Origin: Mesorhizobium opportunistum WSM2075
GTDB taxonomy: Bacteria > Pseudomonadota > Alphaproteobacteria > Rhizobiales > Rhizobiaceae
Reading direction: 5' to 3'
NCBI RefSeq assembly: GCF_000176035.2
Contig: NC_015675.1
Coordinates: 5,460,001 to 5,524,000, forward strand
Length of the DNA: 64,000 bases
A program made the translations under genes and the position numbers. The notes under the pieces are model-generated. The model had not been told where the DNA came from. It saw nothing but the letters and a program-made list of their open reading frames with translations, and ran no database searches. Shown here piece after piece: positions 57,366-64,000 of the stretch (positions are counted from its first letter, which is position 1; each line of letters starts with the position of its first letter).

Positions 57366-59148
57366 CCCTGTCCCCTTTCGCCCTCATCACCGGCATCGTC
57401 AGCACTCCGGTCTGATTGACTGGGCGCCCCTTCGGCCCGTTGACCGGCAGGCTGATGGTCACCGTGGTGCCCTCGCCCGGCATGCTTTCGATCGACATCG
57501 TGCCTTCGTGCAGCGCCACCAGGCCCTTCACCAGGGAAAGGCCAAGACCGGTGCCCTCGAAACGGCGGGTGTAGTCGTTCTGGATCTGCATGAAGGGCTT
57601 GCCGAGATTGGCGAAATCCTCCTCGGCGATGCCGATGCCGGTGTCCCTGACCCAGAAATGGAGACGCGAGCCGATCCGCTTGGCGCCGACGACGACATCG
57701 CCACCATCAGGCGTGAACTTGACCGCATTGGAAACGAGGTTGATGAGGATCTGCTGCACGGCCCGGCGATCGGCGTTGATGTCGCCGGCGTCCGGCGCGA
57801 TCTGCGTCTGCAGGTCGATGTTCTTGGCTTGCGCCTGCAGCCGCATCATCGACTGGCACATTTCCACGGCTTCCATGAACCGGAACGGCTCCGGTTCCGT
57901 TGCGTAGGCGCCCGATTCGATCCTCGATACGTCGAGTATGGATGTCACGACGGCCAGCAGATGTTGGCCGGAATCGCGCACCAGGCCGACATATTCCTTC
58001 TGGCGCGGGTCCTTGAAGGCGCCGAACATCTCGTGCAGCAGCATGTCCGAGAAGCCGATGATGGCATTCAACGGCGTGCGCAGTTCATGGCTCACCACCG
58101 CCAGGAACCGGCCCTTGGCCACTTCGGCGGCGGCCGCCGCCTCATTGGCCTGCGCCAGTTCTTCGCGCAGCCGGGCGGTCTCGTCATTCTCGCGCAGGAC
58201 AAGCGTGAAGACATCGCCCTGCTCCTCACCGCGCACCAGTTCGAGCGCGAACGGCCGATAATTGTCAGCCATCAGGCGATTGTCACCTTGGCCATTCCCG
58301 TTCTGCGGCAGCCTGATGCGCAGTTCGAGGCGGCGCGACAGGGCGCCATCGCGCATGTCGGCCAAGGCGCTGAGATAGGCGACACGGTCGGACAGATGGA
58401 CGCGATCGAAGAAACCGGTCCCCGAAAGCAGCTCCGGCGGCAATTTCAAAAGCGTGCGTGCCCTGGCCGAGGCGTCCAGGACTTCGCCATGGCGAGCGAC
58501 ACGCAGGACCACCGCATCGATGATGTCTTCCAGCCGATCCCCGGTATCGACTCTATCGGCCGCACCGGCGGTATCGCGAAACGCCGCTACGCGCGGCACG
58601 ACCGTGAGTGCCCAGGCCAGCGGCACCAGCCAATGCCAGGCGGCGATCTGCGCGCCCGCGAATGGAAGGAAGGCCGCGGACAGCGGCTGAAGGGCAATGG
58701 CGACGACGGCCGAGGCAGCCCCCCAAAGTGCAGCACGCCGCGAGGCGCCGATCCACCAGGCTTCAAACGGCAGCGCCACGACAAGCATGGCGACAGGAGA
58801 ACTCAAGCCGCCGGCGGCACTGATAAGGCCACCAAGCGCAACAGCCGCCATCGCCAGTGCGATCCGTGCCGCCACGGCCATCTTGCCTGTCGCCGCCGCC
58901 AGCAGGGCGATGAACCAGCACAGACCGAAGGCCGCGAAGATGGCGGCCATGGTCACCGCGGCGCCCATGCCTGACGTCACGAGCGTGACCGCGGCACCGG
59001 CGGCAAAGAATGGCGCCGCCAGCATGACGCCGATGAAGCGGCGCTGGCGCTCGCGGTCGCCCTGACCGAGAATGGAGGGATGGACCATACGTTCGCAACC
59101 GGCGGCAATCGCGCCAGGCAATTCAGCGTATCTGGCCTTGATCGGCAT
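57340..59148 (-). CDS. Membrane sensor histidine kinase, DivJ/PleC type
   Basis: 602 residues from the ATG at 59148. The frame is open to 59223, but codon use in that lead is unlike a gene; an ATG at 59088 is also possible. Five or six membrane helices fill the first 180 residues (AAPFFAAGAAVTLVTSG, AIFAAFGLCWFIALLAAA, LPFEAWWIGASRRAAL). A PAS-like region follows, then HisKA with phospho-His near 354 in VVSHELRTPLNAIIGFSDMLLHEMFG and HATPase_c (NLVSNAVKFTPDGG, GTGLGLSLVKGLV). The membrane-helix sensor and the HELRTPLNAIIGFSD box are those of DivJ, the kinase for DivK. The DivJ name is plausible but unproven. Confidence 0.88.
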   Translation of the reverse strand: MPIKARYAELPGAIAAGCERMVHPSILGQGDRERQRRFIGVMLAAPFFAAGAAVTLVTSGMGAAVTMAAIFAAFGLCWFIALLAAATGKMAVAARIALAMAAVALGGLISAAGGLSSPVAMLVVALPFEAWWIGASRRAALWGAASAVVAIALQPLSAAFLPFAGAQIAAWHWLVPLAWALTVVPRVAAFRDTAGAADRVDTGDRLEDIIDAVVLRVARHGEVLDASARARTLLKLPPELLSGTGFFDRVHLSDRVAYLSALADMRDGALSRRLELRIRLPQNGNGQGDNRLMADNYRPFALELVRGEEQGDVFTLVLRENDETARLREELAQANEAAAAAEVAKGRFLAVVSHELRTPLNAIIGFSDMLLHEMFGAFKDPRQKEYVGLVRDSGQHLLAVVTSILDVSRIESGAYATEPEPFRFMEAVEMCQSMMRLQAQAKNIDLQTQIAPDAGDINADRRAVQQILINLVSNAVKFTPDGGDVVVGAKRIGSRLHFWVRDTGIGIAEEDFANLGKPFMQIQNDYTRRFEGTGLGLSLVKGLVALHEGTMSIESMPGEGTTVTISLPVNGPKGRPVNQTGVLTMPVMRAKGDRDGSLRKTA

Positions 59149-59621
59149 CAACTCAACGCACTCGCACTCGTCGTGAACAGCTCTGCTTCCGCAGATTGTT
59201 TTGATTGGCTCTGAAACTCTCATCCAGCGTTTAAGGAATGGATAAGGGCAGGCCCGACCAAAGCCCGGCCTGTGTCAAATATCGGGATGCTTGCCCTCGA
59301 AAACCCGGGCAAATGCCGCCATAGTAAATGGAGGGTTATCCGGGAACGCCCGCCCACAGTGGACCAGTGGTGGGCACGAAAACGCTCGAGTTCTAGAAAA
59401 GCGCAATGGAAACAGCCAGATAAATGGTTATTGGTCGGTAACGAAAATCGTCCCGATATGAGACAAATCCATCGCAAAACGCTTCGTTTCGAATTTGTCT
59501 AAAATTTGAGGAAAATTGTCGGCTGACCCGCAAGCCGTCCTTCGTGCCTGTGTGCCAACATCCTGCCATAAAAGAGGTCATGCCATGTGATGCATGATCC
59601 GGTCACGACGAGAGGCAAGGC
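59149..59621. other. Divergent intergenic region
   Basis: About 470 bases between the kinase gene and the DUF5330 gene, AT-richer than its surroundings, especially from 59400 to 59520. I see no ORF with coding character, no repeat family and no tRNA. It probably holds the two promoters. Confidence 0.5.
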
Positions 59622-59972
59622 ATGTTCTTCCTGATAAGAATGGCTTTCTGGTTTTCACTGGTGCTGCTGGCGCTGCCCCTGACTGCCGGTTCCGACGAAC
59701 CCGGGCAGGAAAGCGTCGGGCCGGTCCAGGCCTTGTTCGCGGCGCGCGACGCAGTCGGTGACATTGCCGGCATTTGCGAGCGCAAGCCCGATGTCTGCGA
59801 AACCGGCAAGTCCGCCATGCACACCATCACGGCACGCGCCAAGGAGACCGCCAAGATCGCGGCGGCGATGCTGGACGACAAGTCCGCTGGCCCCGACACT
59901 TCGACAATGACCGGCAGCGTGGCCGAGAACGTCGTGCTGCCCGAGACAGTCAACCTGCCGGTAAAGAATTAA
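59622..59972 (+). CDS. DUF5330 family secreted protein
   Basis: 116 residues. The N-terminus is a signal peptide or anchor (MFFLIRMAFWFSLVLLALPLTA). The mature part contains VQALFAARDAVGDIAGICERKPDVCETGKSAMHTI, the typical DUF5330 core with two Cys, and a short helical AKETAKIAAAMLDD tail. The family is restricted to Rhizobiales and uncharacterised. The gene is followed by a strong intrinsic terminator. Confidence 0.85.
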   Translation: MFFLIRMAFWFSLVLLALPLTAGSDEPGQESVGPVQALFAARDAVGDIAGICERKPDVCETGKSAMHTITARAKETAKIAAAMLDDKSAGPDTSTMTGSVAENVVLPETVNLPVKN

Positions 59973-59987
59973 GCCGTCTCGACGGCG

Positions 59988-60035
59988 CACCGCGGGCCTT
60001 CTGCCCTCTCGACGCCCGCGGTGTCCTTGTTTTTT
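59988..60035 (+). terminator. Intrinsic terminator of the DUF5330 gene
   Basis: CACCGCGGGC (59988-59997) and GCCCGCGGTG (60014-60023) form a perfect 10-bp stem, followed by TCCTTG and a run of six T at 60030-60035. The T-run is also the first base group of the tandem repeat array. Confidence 0.8.
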
Positions 60036-60141
60036 CCGTGACGCGACGCCGCTGGGGTTTTTTCCGTGACGCTGCGCCGCTGGGGTTTTTTCCGTGACGC
60101 GGCGCCGCTGGGGTTTTTTCCGTGACGCGGCGCCGCCGGGT
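60030..60141. repeat. 28-bp tandem repeat array (four units)
   Basis: Units start at 60030, 60058, 60086 and 60114, each TTTTTTCCGTGACG followed by a GC-rich half such as CGGCGCCGCTGGGG. Units differ at a few bases and the array ends 15 bases before the sufE start. The core GCGGCGCCGC is self-complementary and each unit ends in a T-run, so every copy looks like a weak terminator hairpin. Confidence 0.9.
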
Positions 60142-60156
60142 CACTATATCCGGGTC

Positions 60157-60585
60157 ATGACGGCCTCGATCCAGACGATCCGCGACGACTTCTCCTTCCT
60201 TGACGAATGGGAGGACCGCTATCGCTATGTCATCGAACTCGGCGAAGCATTGCCTCCATTTCCTGATGAGGAACGCAACGCCGCCAACAAGGTGCCCGGC
60301 TGCGTCAGCCAGGTTTGGCTGACCACCGAACGGGGACCGGGCCCCGATCCGGTCATTGCGTTCAGGGGCGATTCCGATGCCCATATCGTGCGCGGACTGG
60401 TCGCGATCGTGCTGGCGCTGTTTTCGGGACGGACCGCCAGTGAAATCCAGAAAACCGATGCCGAAGCGACGCTGAAGGCGCTCGGCCTGGACGAACACCT
60501 GTCGCCCCAGCGCGCCAATGGCCTCCGCTCGATGGTCAAGCGCATCAAGCGCGATGCCGAGATGGCGCTCGAACAGACCGCCTAA
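60157..60585 (+). CDS. sufE: SufE-family cysteine desulfuration protein
   Basis: 142 residues from the ATG at 60157; the frame also reads into the repeat array upstream, which is not coding. SufE accepts sulfane sulfur from the desulfurase SufS and hands it to the SufBCD scaffold for iron-sulfur cluster assembly. The acceptor Cys49 is in NKVPGCVSQVWL, and IQTIRDDFSFLDEWEDRYRYVIELGEALPPFP and LRSMVKRIKRDA are the family ends. No other suf gene is near. Its promoter must lie within or before the 28-bp array, so the array may affect expression. Confidence 0.94.
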   Translation: MTASIQTIRDDFSFLDEWEDRYRYVIELGEALPPFPDEERNAANKVPGCVSQVWLTTERGPGPDPVIAFRGDSDAHIVRGLVAIVLALFSGRTASEIQKTDAEATLKALGLDEHLSPQRANGLRSMVKRIKRDAEMALEQTA

Positions 60586-60634
60586 GTCCCCTGTCCGTCT
60601 AGATCACCTGCCCGTCTATCAAGCCGCAAAATCA

Positions 60635-60656
60635 AACGGCGCCCGAAAGCGCCGTT
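60635..60656. terminator. Bidirectional terminator between sufE and mucR
   Basis: AACGGCGC (60635-60642) pairs with GCGCCGTT (60649-60656) around six bases in the gap between convergent genes. On the minus strand it is followed by the T-rich TTGATTTTGC, so it fits best as the mucR terminator. Confidence 0.65.
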
Positions 60657-60684
60657 GATGTCGGTTAAGCCTGACGAGGAGCGA

Positions 60685-61110
60685 CTACCGCGCCTTGCGC
60701 TTGCGGCCGAGGCCCATCTTCTTGGCGAGCTGTGAACGAGCCGCCGCGTAGTTCGGGGCAACCATCGGATAGCTCGGGTCGAGGTTCCACTTTTCGCGAT
60801 ACTGCTCCGGCGTCAGATCATAGTGGGTCATCAGGTGACGCTTGAGCGACTTGAACTTCTTGCCGTCCTCGAGACAGACGATGTAGTCGTCATGGACGGA
60901 GCGCTTCGGGTTTACAGCCGGCTTCTGCTTGTCGGCAGGGGGCTGCTCGGCGGTTCCGCCCACACGCCCGAGGGCAGCGTGGACATCGGATATCAGGTTC
61001 GGCAGTTCGCCAACCGGCACCGGATTGTTGCTGACATAGGCAGCCACCACATCGGCGGTGAGCTCGATCAGCGCTTCATTGTTTCGGGAAGGTGATTCGA
61101 CAATATCCAT
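60685..61110 (-). CDS. mucR: MucR/Ros-family transcriptional regulator
   Basis: 141 residues from the ATG at 61110. MucR controls exopolysaccharide, motility and symbiosis genes in rhizobia and binds AT-rich DNA, including its own promoter. The N-terminus ([28 protein letters not shown]) is the oligomerisation part. The zinc-finger-like domain is [33 protein letters not shown]. In Ros the ligands are C79, C82, H92 and H97; here the alignment gives C79, D82, H92 and Y97, with H96 intact, so zinc binding is doubtful. The tail [22 protein letters not shown] is conserved. Confidence 0.95.
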   Translation of the reverse strand: MDIVESPSRNNEALIELTADVVAAYVSNNPVPVGELPNLISDVHAALGRVGGTAEQPPADKQKPAVNPKRSVHDDYIVCLEDGKKFKSLKRHLMTHYDLTPEQYREKWNLDPSYPMVAPNYAAARSQLAKKMGLGRKRKAR

Positions 61111-61621
61111 GGTCTTCAGGCCCCAACAAGAGTGACGTCGATTGTGCCCATTTTTGCAGGCAGGGCATTGCACGAATTTTGTGCAGGTAGAGCTTCTGCG
61201 ATTCGTGTCGCGGGCACATCAATGCGGCCATGGATCAAGTAAGTCAATTCACTCACTGCATTATATCTACGAATGTTGATCAACTATTCGTCGTTCAGCT
61301 TCAATCTTTCGTGCATCATGTAATTTTTCGATATTTTTTCGGCCAAACGGGCAAAGGCTGACGCCGCGTCAGCTCGCCATTACATTCGCGATAACTCACG
61401 AAACGGGTTTGAATGCTCGGCTTTGCTTGGTTATCGCGTTTGCAAGCTTGGTTGTTCACATCTGTCCACGAAACCACAGGTTGCTGATCGTCTTTTTCGC
61501 GTAGGGCAACCAGGCGAGATGTCCGCCGGCCGGCCGCCTCGATTGGCCACTTGCCAAGCCGTGAATATGGTCGCATGAGACTGGCCGGCAAAGACCAGAG
61601 ACACGGGCAGAGCGAGACGCA
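61111..61621. other. Long AT-rich intergenic region upstream of mucR
   Basis: About 510 bases between the divergent mucR and oligopeptidase genes, with no convincing ORF. Between 61240 and 61340 the sequence is AT-rich with several TTGATCAA- and AATTTTTCGATATTTTTT-like blocks, the kind of DNA bound by MucR-type proteins. A palindrome at 61269-61291 is listed separately. Confidence 0.5.
61269..61291. promoter_or_regulatory. Palindrome in the mucR upstream region
   Basis: ACGAAT (61269-61274) and ATTCGT (61286-61291) flank the perfect inner palindrome TTGATCAA (61276-61283). It sits about 160 bases before the mucR start in AT-rich DNA. Symmetry suggests a dimeric regulator site; which protein is unknown. 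Confidence 0.4.
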
Positions 61622-63730
61622 ATGACCAAGACTTCCGCATTTCCATCCGTCAGTCCGCCGGCGCCCGAGAAGCGGCCGTTTACCGACACGCATCACGGCA
61701 TCACGCGAACGGATGAGTATGCCTGGCTTCGAGCCGACAATTGGCAGGAGATGTTCCGGGATCCTTCCCTGCTCGATGCGGGGATACGCGCCGAACTCGA
61801 AGCCGAGAACGCCTACCAGTCGAAGCTGATGGCCGATACGACAGGCCTTAGGAAGCAGCTCTTCAAGGAGATGAAGGGCCGCATCAAGGAGGATGATTCT
61901 TCCGTCCCCATGAAGGACGGGCCTTATGCCTATGGTTCTTCCTTCAAGCTTGGCGGCGAGCAGCCGCGTTACTTCCGCATGCCGCGCGACGGCGGCACCG
62001 AGCGGATCCTGCTCGACGGCGACGCGGAGGCGGAGGGCAAGGCCTATTTCCGGCTCGGCGGCGTCGATCATTCAGCCGACCACGCCAAGCTGCTGTGGGC
62101 CTTCGACGACAAGGGCTCCGAATTCTACACGCTGCGCGTGCGCGACCTTGCCGATGGCAAGGACCTGGCGGACCAGATACAAGCCACAGGCGGATCTGGT
62201 GTGTGGGATGCCGGCAATGACGGGTTCTTCTACACCCGTCTCGATCCCAACCACCGGCCGTCGAAGGTGCTGTTCCATGCATTGGGACAGAACCCTGAAG
62301 ACGACCGCCTGATCTATGAGGAGACCGACCCCGGTTTCTTCATGAATGTCGACGGCACCCGCAACAACGAATGGATCATGATCGGCATCAACGATCACGA
62401 GACCTCGGAATACCGGCTGTTGAGCGCAAGCGATCCTTTTGCCGAACCCAAGCTTGTTTCGGCGCGCGAGACCGGCCTTCAATATGAGCTGGAGGAAGGC
62501 GGCGACATTTTCTTCATCCTGACCAATGCGGACGGGGCGAAGGACTTCAAGATCATGACGGCGCCGGCAAGCGATCCGGTGCGCGCCAACTGGCAGGAGC
62601 TGGTGCCGCACGAGCCGGGCCGGCTGATCCTGTCGGTGATCGGCTTCAAAGACCATATGGTCCGGCTCGAGCGCAAGGAGGGCCTGCCGCGCATCGTCGT
62701 GCGCGATCGCGCAAATGGCGAGGAGCACCTGATTTCTTTTGATGAAGAAGCCTTTTCGCTCGGCCTTTCAGGGTCGTACGAATACGACACCGAGACCATG
62801 CGCTTTTCCTATTCGTCGATGACGACGCCGTCGCAGGTGTTCGACTACAACATGCGCACGCGCGAGCGGGTGCTGCTCAAGACCCAGGAAGTGCCTTCCG
62901 GCCACGACCCGGACCACTATGTCACGAGGCGCTTGATGGCGCCCGCCGCCGATGGCGAACTGGTGCCGATCTCGCTTCTGCACCACCGCGACACACCGCT
63001 GGATGGATCCGCACCTTGCCTGCTGTATGGCTATGGTTCCTACGGCATCGCCGTGCCGGCCGCCTTCAACACCAACTGGTTCTCGCTGGTCGATCGCGGC
63101 ATTGTCTTTGCCATCGCTCATGTCCGTGGCGGCAAGGACAAGGGCTACGGCTGGTACGATGACGGCAAGCGCGAGCACAAGATGAACACGTTCACCGACT
63201 TCATCGCCTGTGCGCGCCACCTCGTTGCCGAGCGCTATACGGCGCATGACCGCATCGTCGCGCAAGGCGGCTCGGCCGGCGGCATGCTGATGGGCGCCAT
63301 AGCCAACATGGCGCCGGACTGTTTCGGCGGCATCGTCGCAGAGGTTCCGTTCGTCGACGTGCTCACCACCATGCTCGACGCGACCCTGCCGCTGACCCCG
63401 CCTGAATGGCCGGAATGGGGCAATCCGATCGCGTCAGCCGACGACTACCGGACGATCGCCGCCTATTCGCCCTACGACAATGTCGCGGCGCTCGACTACC
63501 CGCCGATCCTGGCGCTCGCCGGCCTCACCGATCCGCGCGTCACCTACTGGGAGCCGGCAAAATGGGTGGCGCGGCTGCGCGACCGCAAGAGCGGCGACAA
63601 TCCAGTGCTGTTCAAGATCAACATGGATTCCGGCCACGCCGGTGCTTCGGGCCGGTTTTCACGCCTGGAGGAGATAGCCTATACCTATGCCTTCACGCTG
63701 AAGGTGACGGGCAAGGCCCAGCTTGCCTAG
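61622..63730 (+). CDS. ptrB: Oligopeptidase B (S9 prolyl oligopeptidase family)
   Basis: 702 residues. The N-terminal beta-propeller domain opens RTDEYAWLRADNWQEMFRDPSLLD and has KEDDSSVPMKDGPYAYG, as in protease II. The alpha/beta-hydrolase domain carries the triad Ser551 (GGSAGGMLMG), Asp637 (AGLTDPRVTYWEPAKW) and His672 (DSGHAGASGRF). The enzyme cleaves short peptides after basic residues in the cytosol. Length and motif order are normal. It is followed after 11 bases by a LysE-type exporter gene on the same strand. Confidence 0.94.
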   Translation: MTKTSAFPSVSPPAPEKRPFTDTHHGITRTDEYAWLRADNWQEMFRDPSLLDAGIRAELEAENAYQSKLMADTTGLRKQLFKEMKGRIKEDDSSVPMKDGPYAYGSSFKLGGEQPRYFRMPRDGGTERILLDGDAEAEGKAYFRLGGVDHSADHAKLLWAFDDKGSEFYTLRVRDLADGKDLADQIQATGGSGVWDAGNDGFFYTRLDPNHRPSKVLFHALGQNPEDDRLIYEETDPGFFMNVDGTRNNEWIMIGINDHETSEYRLLSASDPFAEPKLVSARETGLQYELEEGGDIFFILTNADGAKDFKIMTAPASDPVRANWQELVPHEPGRLILSVIGFKDHMVRLERKEGLPRIVVRDRANGEEHLISFDEEAFSLGLSGSYEYDTETMRFSYSSMTTPSQVFDYNMRTRERVLLKTQEVPSGHDPDHYVTRRLMAPAADGELVPISLLHHRDTPLDGSAPCLLYGYGSYGIAVPAAFNTNWFSLVDRGIVFAIAHVRGGKDKGYGWYDDGKREHKMNTFTDFIACARHLVAERYTAHDRIVAQGGSAGGMLMGAIANMAPDCFGGIVAEVPFVDVLTTMLDATLPLTPPEWPEWGNPIASADDYRTIAAYSPYDNVAALDYPPILALAGLTDPRVTYWEPAKWVARLRDRKSGDNPVLFKINMDSGHAGASGRFSRLEEIAYTYAFTLKVTGKAQLA

Positions 63731-63741
63731 GAGACCCGCCG

Positions 63742-64000
63742 ATGATCGATCTGTCCACATTGATCGCCTATGTCGCCGTTGTGTTCGGCTTTGTCTTTAT
63801 TCCGGGCCCGGCCACCCTGCTGACGATTGCCCGGGCAACGAGTTCGGGCACGAAGGTCGGGATCGCAACGGGTGCCGGGATCGCGGCCGGCGACATGTTT
63901 CACACAGCCATGGCGATGGTCGGCATCTCGGCCGTCATCGCCACCTCCGCGACGCTGTTCAGCGTCGTGAAGTATATCGGCGCGGCCTACCTCGTTTATC
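63742..64000 (+). CDS. LysE-family exporter, N-terminal part (3' end outside window)
   Basis: The first 86 residues, from the ATG at 63742, 11 bases after the oligopeptidase stop, run to the window edge. They read MIDLSTLIAYVAVVFGFVFIPGPATLLTIARATSSGTKVG, with the FxPGP motif of LysE/RhtB amino-acid exporters, followed by GIAAGDMFHTAMAMVGISAVI and further hydrophobic helices. Full members have about 205 residues and six helices. It may export amino acids released by peptide breakdown, fitting the upstream peptidase. Confidence 0.9.
   Translation, partial: MIDLSTLIAYVAVVFGFVFIPGPATLLTIARATSSGTKVGIATGAGIAAGDMFHTAMAMVGISAVIATSATLFSVVKYIGAAYLVY

Noticed and set aside
60030..60141. CRISPR array
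   Set aside because: The 28-bp units are directly joined with no spacers, and no cas gene is present.
1..64000. tRNA, rRNA or integrative element with attachment sites
   Set aside because: Reading the intergenic gaps showed no tRNA-like cloverleaf ends, integrase, transposase or flanking direct repeats.

Overview
The window is high-GC, gene-dense chromosomal DNA from an alphaproteobacterium of the order Hyphomicrobiales (Rhizobiales), most likely Mesorhizobium or a close relative. This is inferred from a MucR/Ros regulator, a FeuP/FeuQ-like two-component pair, the rhizobial cycHJKL-degP-regulator-kinase-glnE block, several Rhizobiales-restricted small families (DUF1491, DUF5330, DUF2336) and Mesorhizobium-type palindromic intergenic repeats. 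I saw no rRNA, tRNA, CRISPR array, insertion sequence or complete prophage. About 58 protein genes can be supported, two of them cut by the window ends.

Layout. 1-7.1 kb: end of AMP nucleosidase, a membrane-anchored EEP hydrolase, a DUF922 protein, ETF-ubiquinone oxidoreductase, a secreted unknown, an unusual family-4-like uracil-DNA glycosylase and an MmyB-type regulator. 7.1-13.1 kb: a DMT exporter translationally coupled to a lone molybdenum hydroxylase large subunit, divergent from aminopeptidase N. 13.3-17 kb: a PAS histidine kinase, a Phd/PemK-type toxin-antitoxin pair and an EF-hand protein. 17-28.4 kb, all on the minus strand: cytochrome c maturation (cycH, J, K, L), the DegP protease, an OmpR-type regulator, its kinase and glnE. 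28.5-31.7 kb: a lipoprotein and a FeuN/FeuP/FeuQ-like envelope-sensing module. 31.8-34.8 kb: an orphan phage/GTA-like gene, a hydratase and a glycosyltransferase.

34.8-42.4 kb is a catabolic locus: a polyamine-type ABC transporter, a LysR regulator and, divergently, an M20 amidohydrolase and a DDAH-like guanidino hydrolase. 42.6-51.1 kb is the most unusual region. An XRE-cupin regulator precedes a tight eight-gene operon: sugar-type ABC transporter, phosphotriesterase-like hydrolase, a GATase-like protein without the usual cysteine, a PfkB kinase, a BtpA-family TIM barrel and an N-carbamoyl-amino-acid hydrolase-like M20 enzyme. Two matching palindromes lie over its promoter. It reads as an undescribed pathway for a ribosylated or ureido compound; the substrate is unknown.

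51.2-64 kb holds housekeeping and envelope genes: a class A penicillin-binding protein, DUF1214/DUF1254 partners, DUF2336, DUF1491, a peptidoglycan-binding protein with in-frame tandem repeats, a DivJ/PleC-type histidine kinase, DUF5330, sufE behind a 28-bp tandem repeat array, mucR, oligopeptidase B and the start of a LysE-type exporter.
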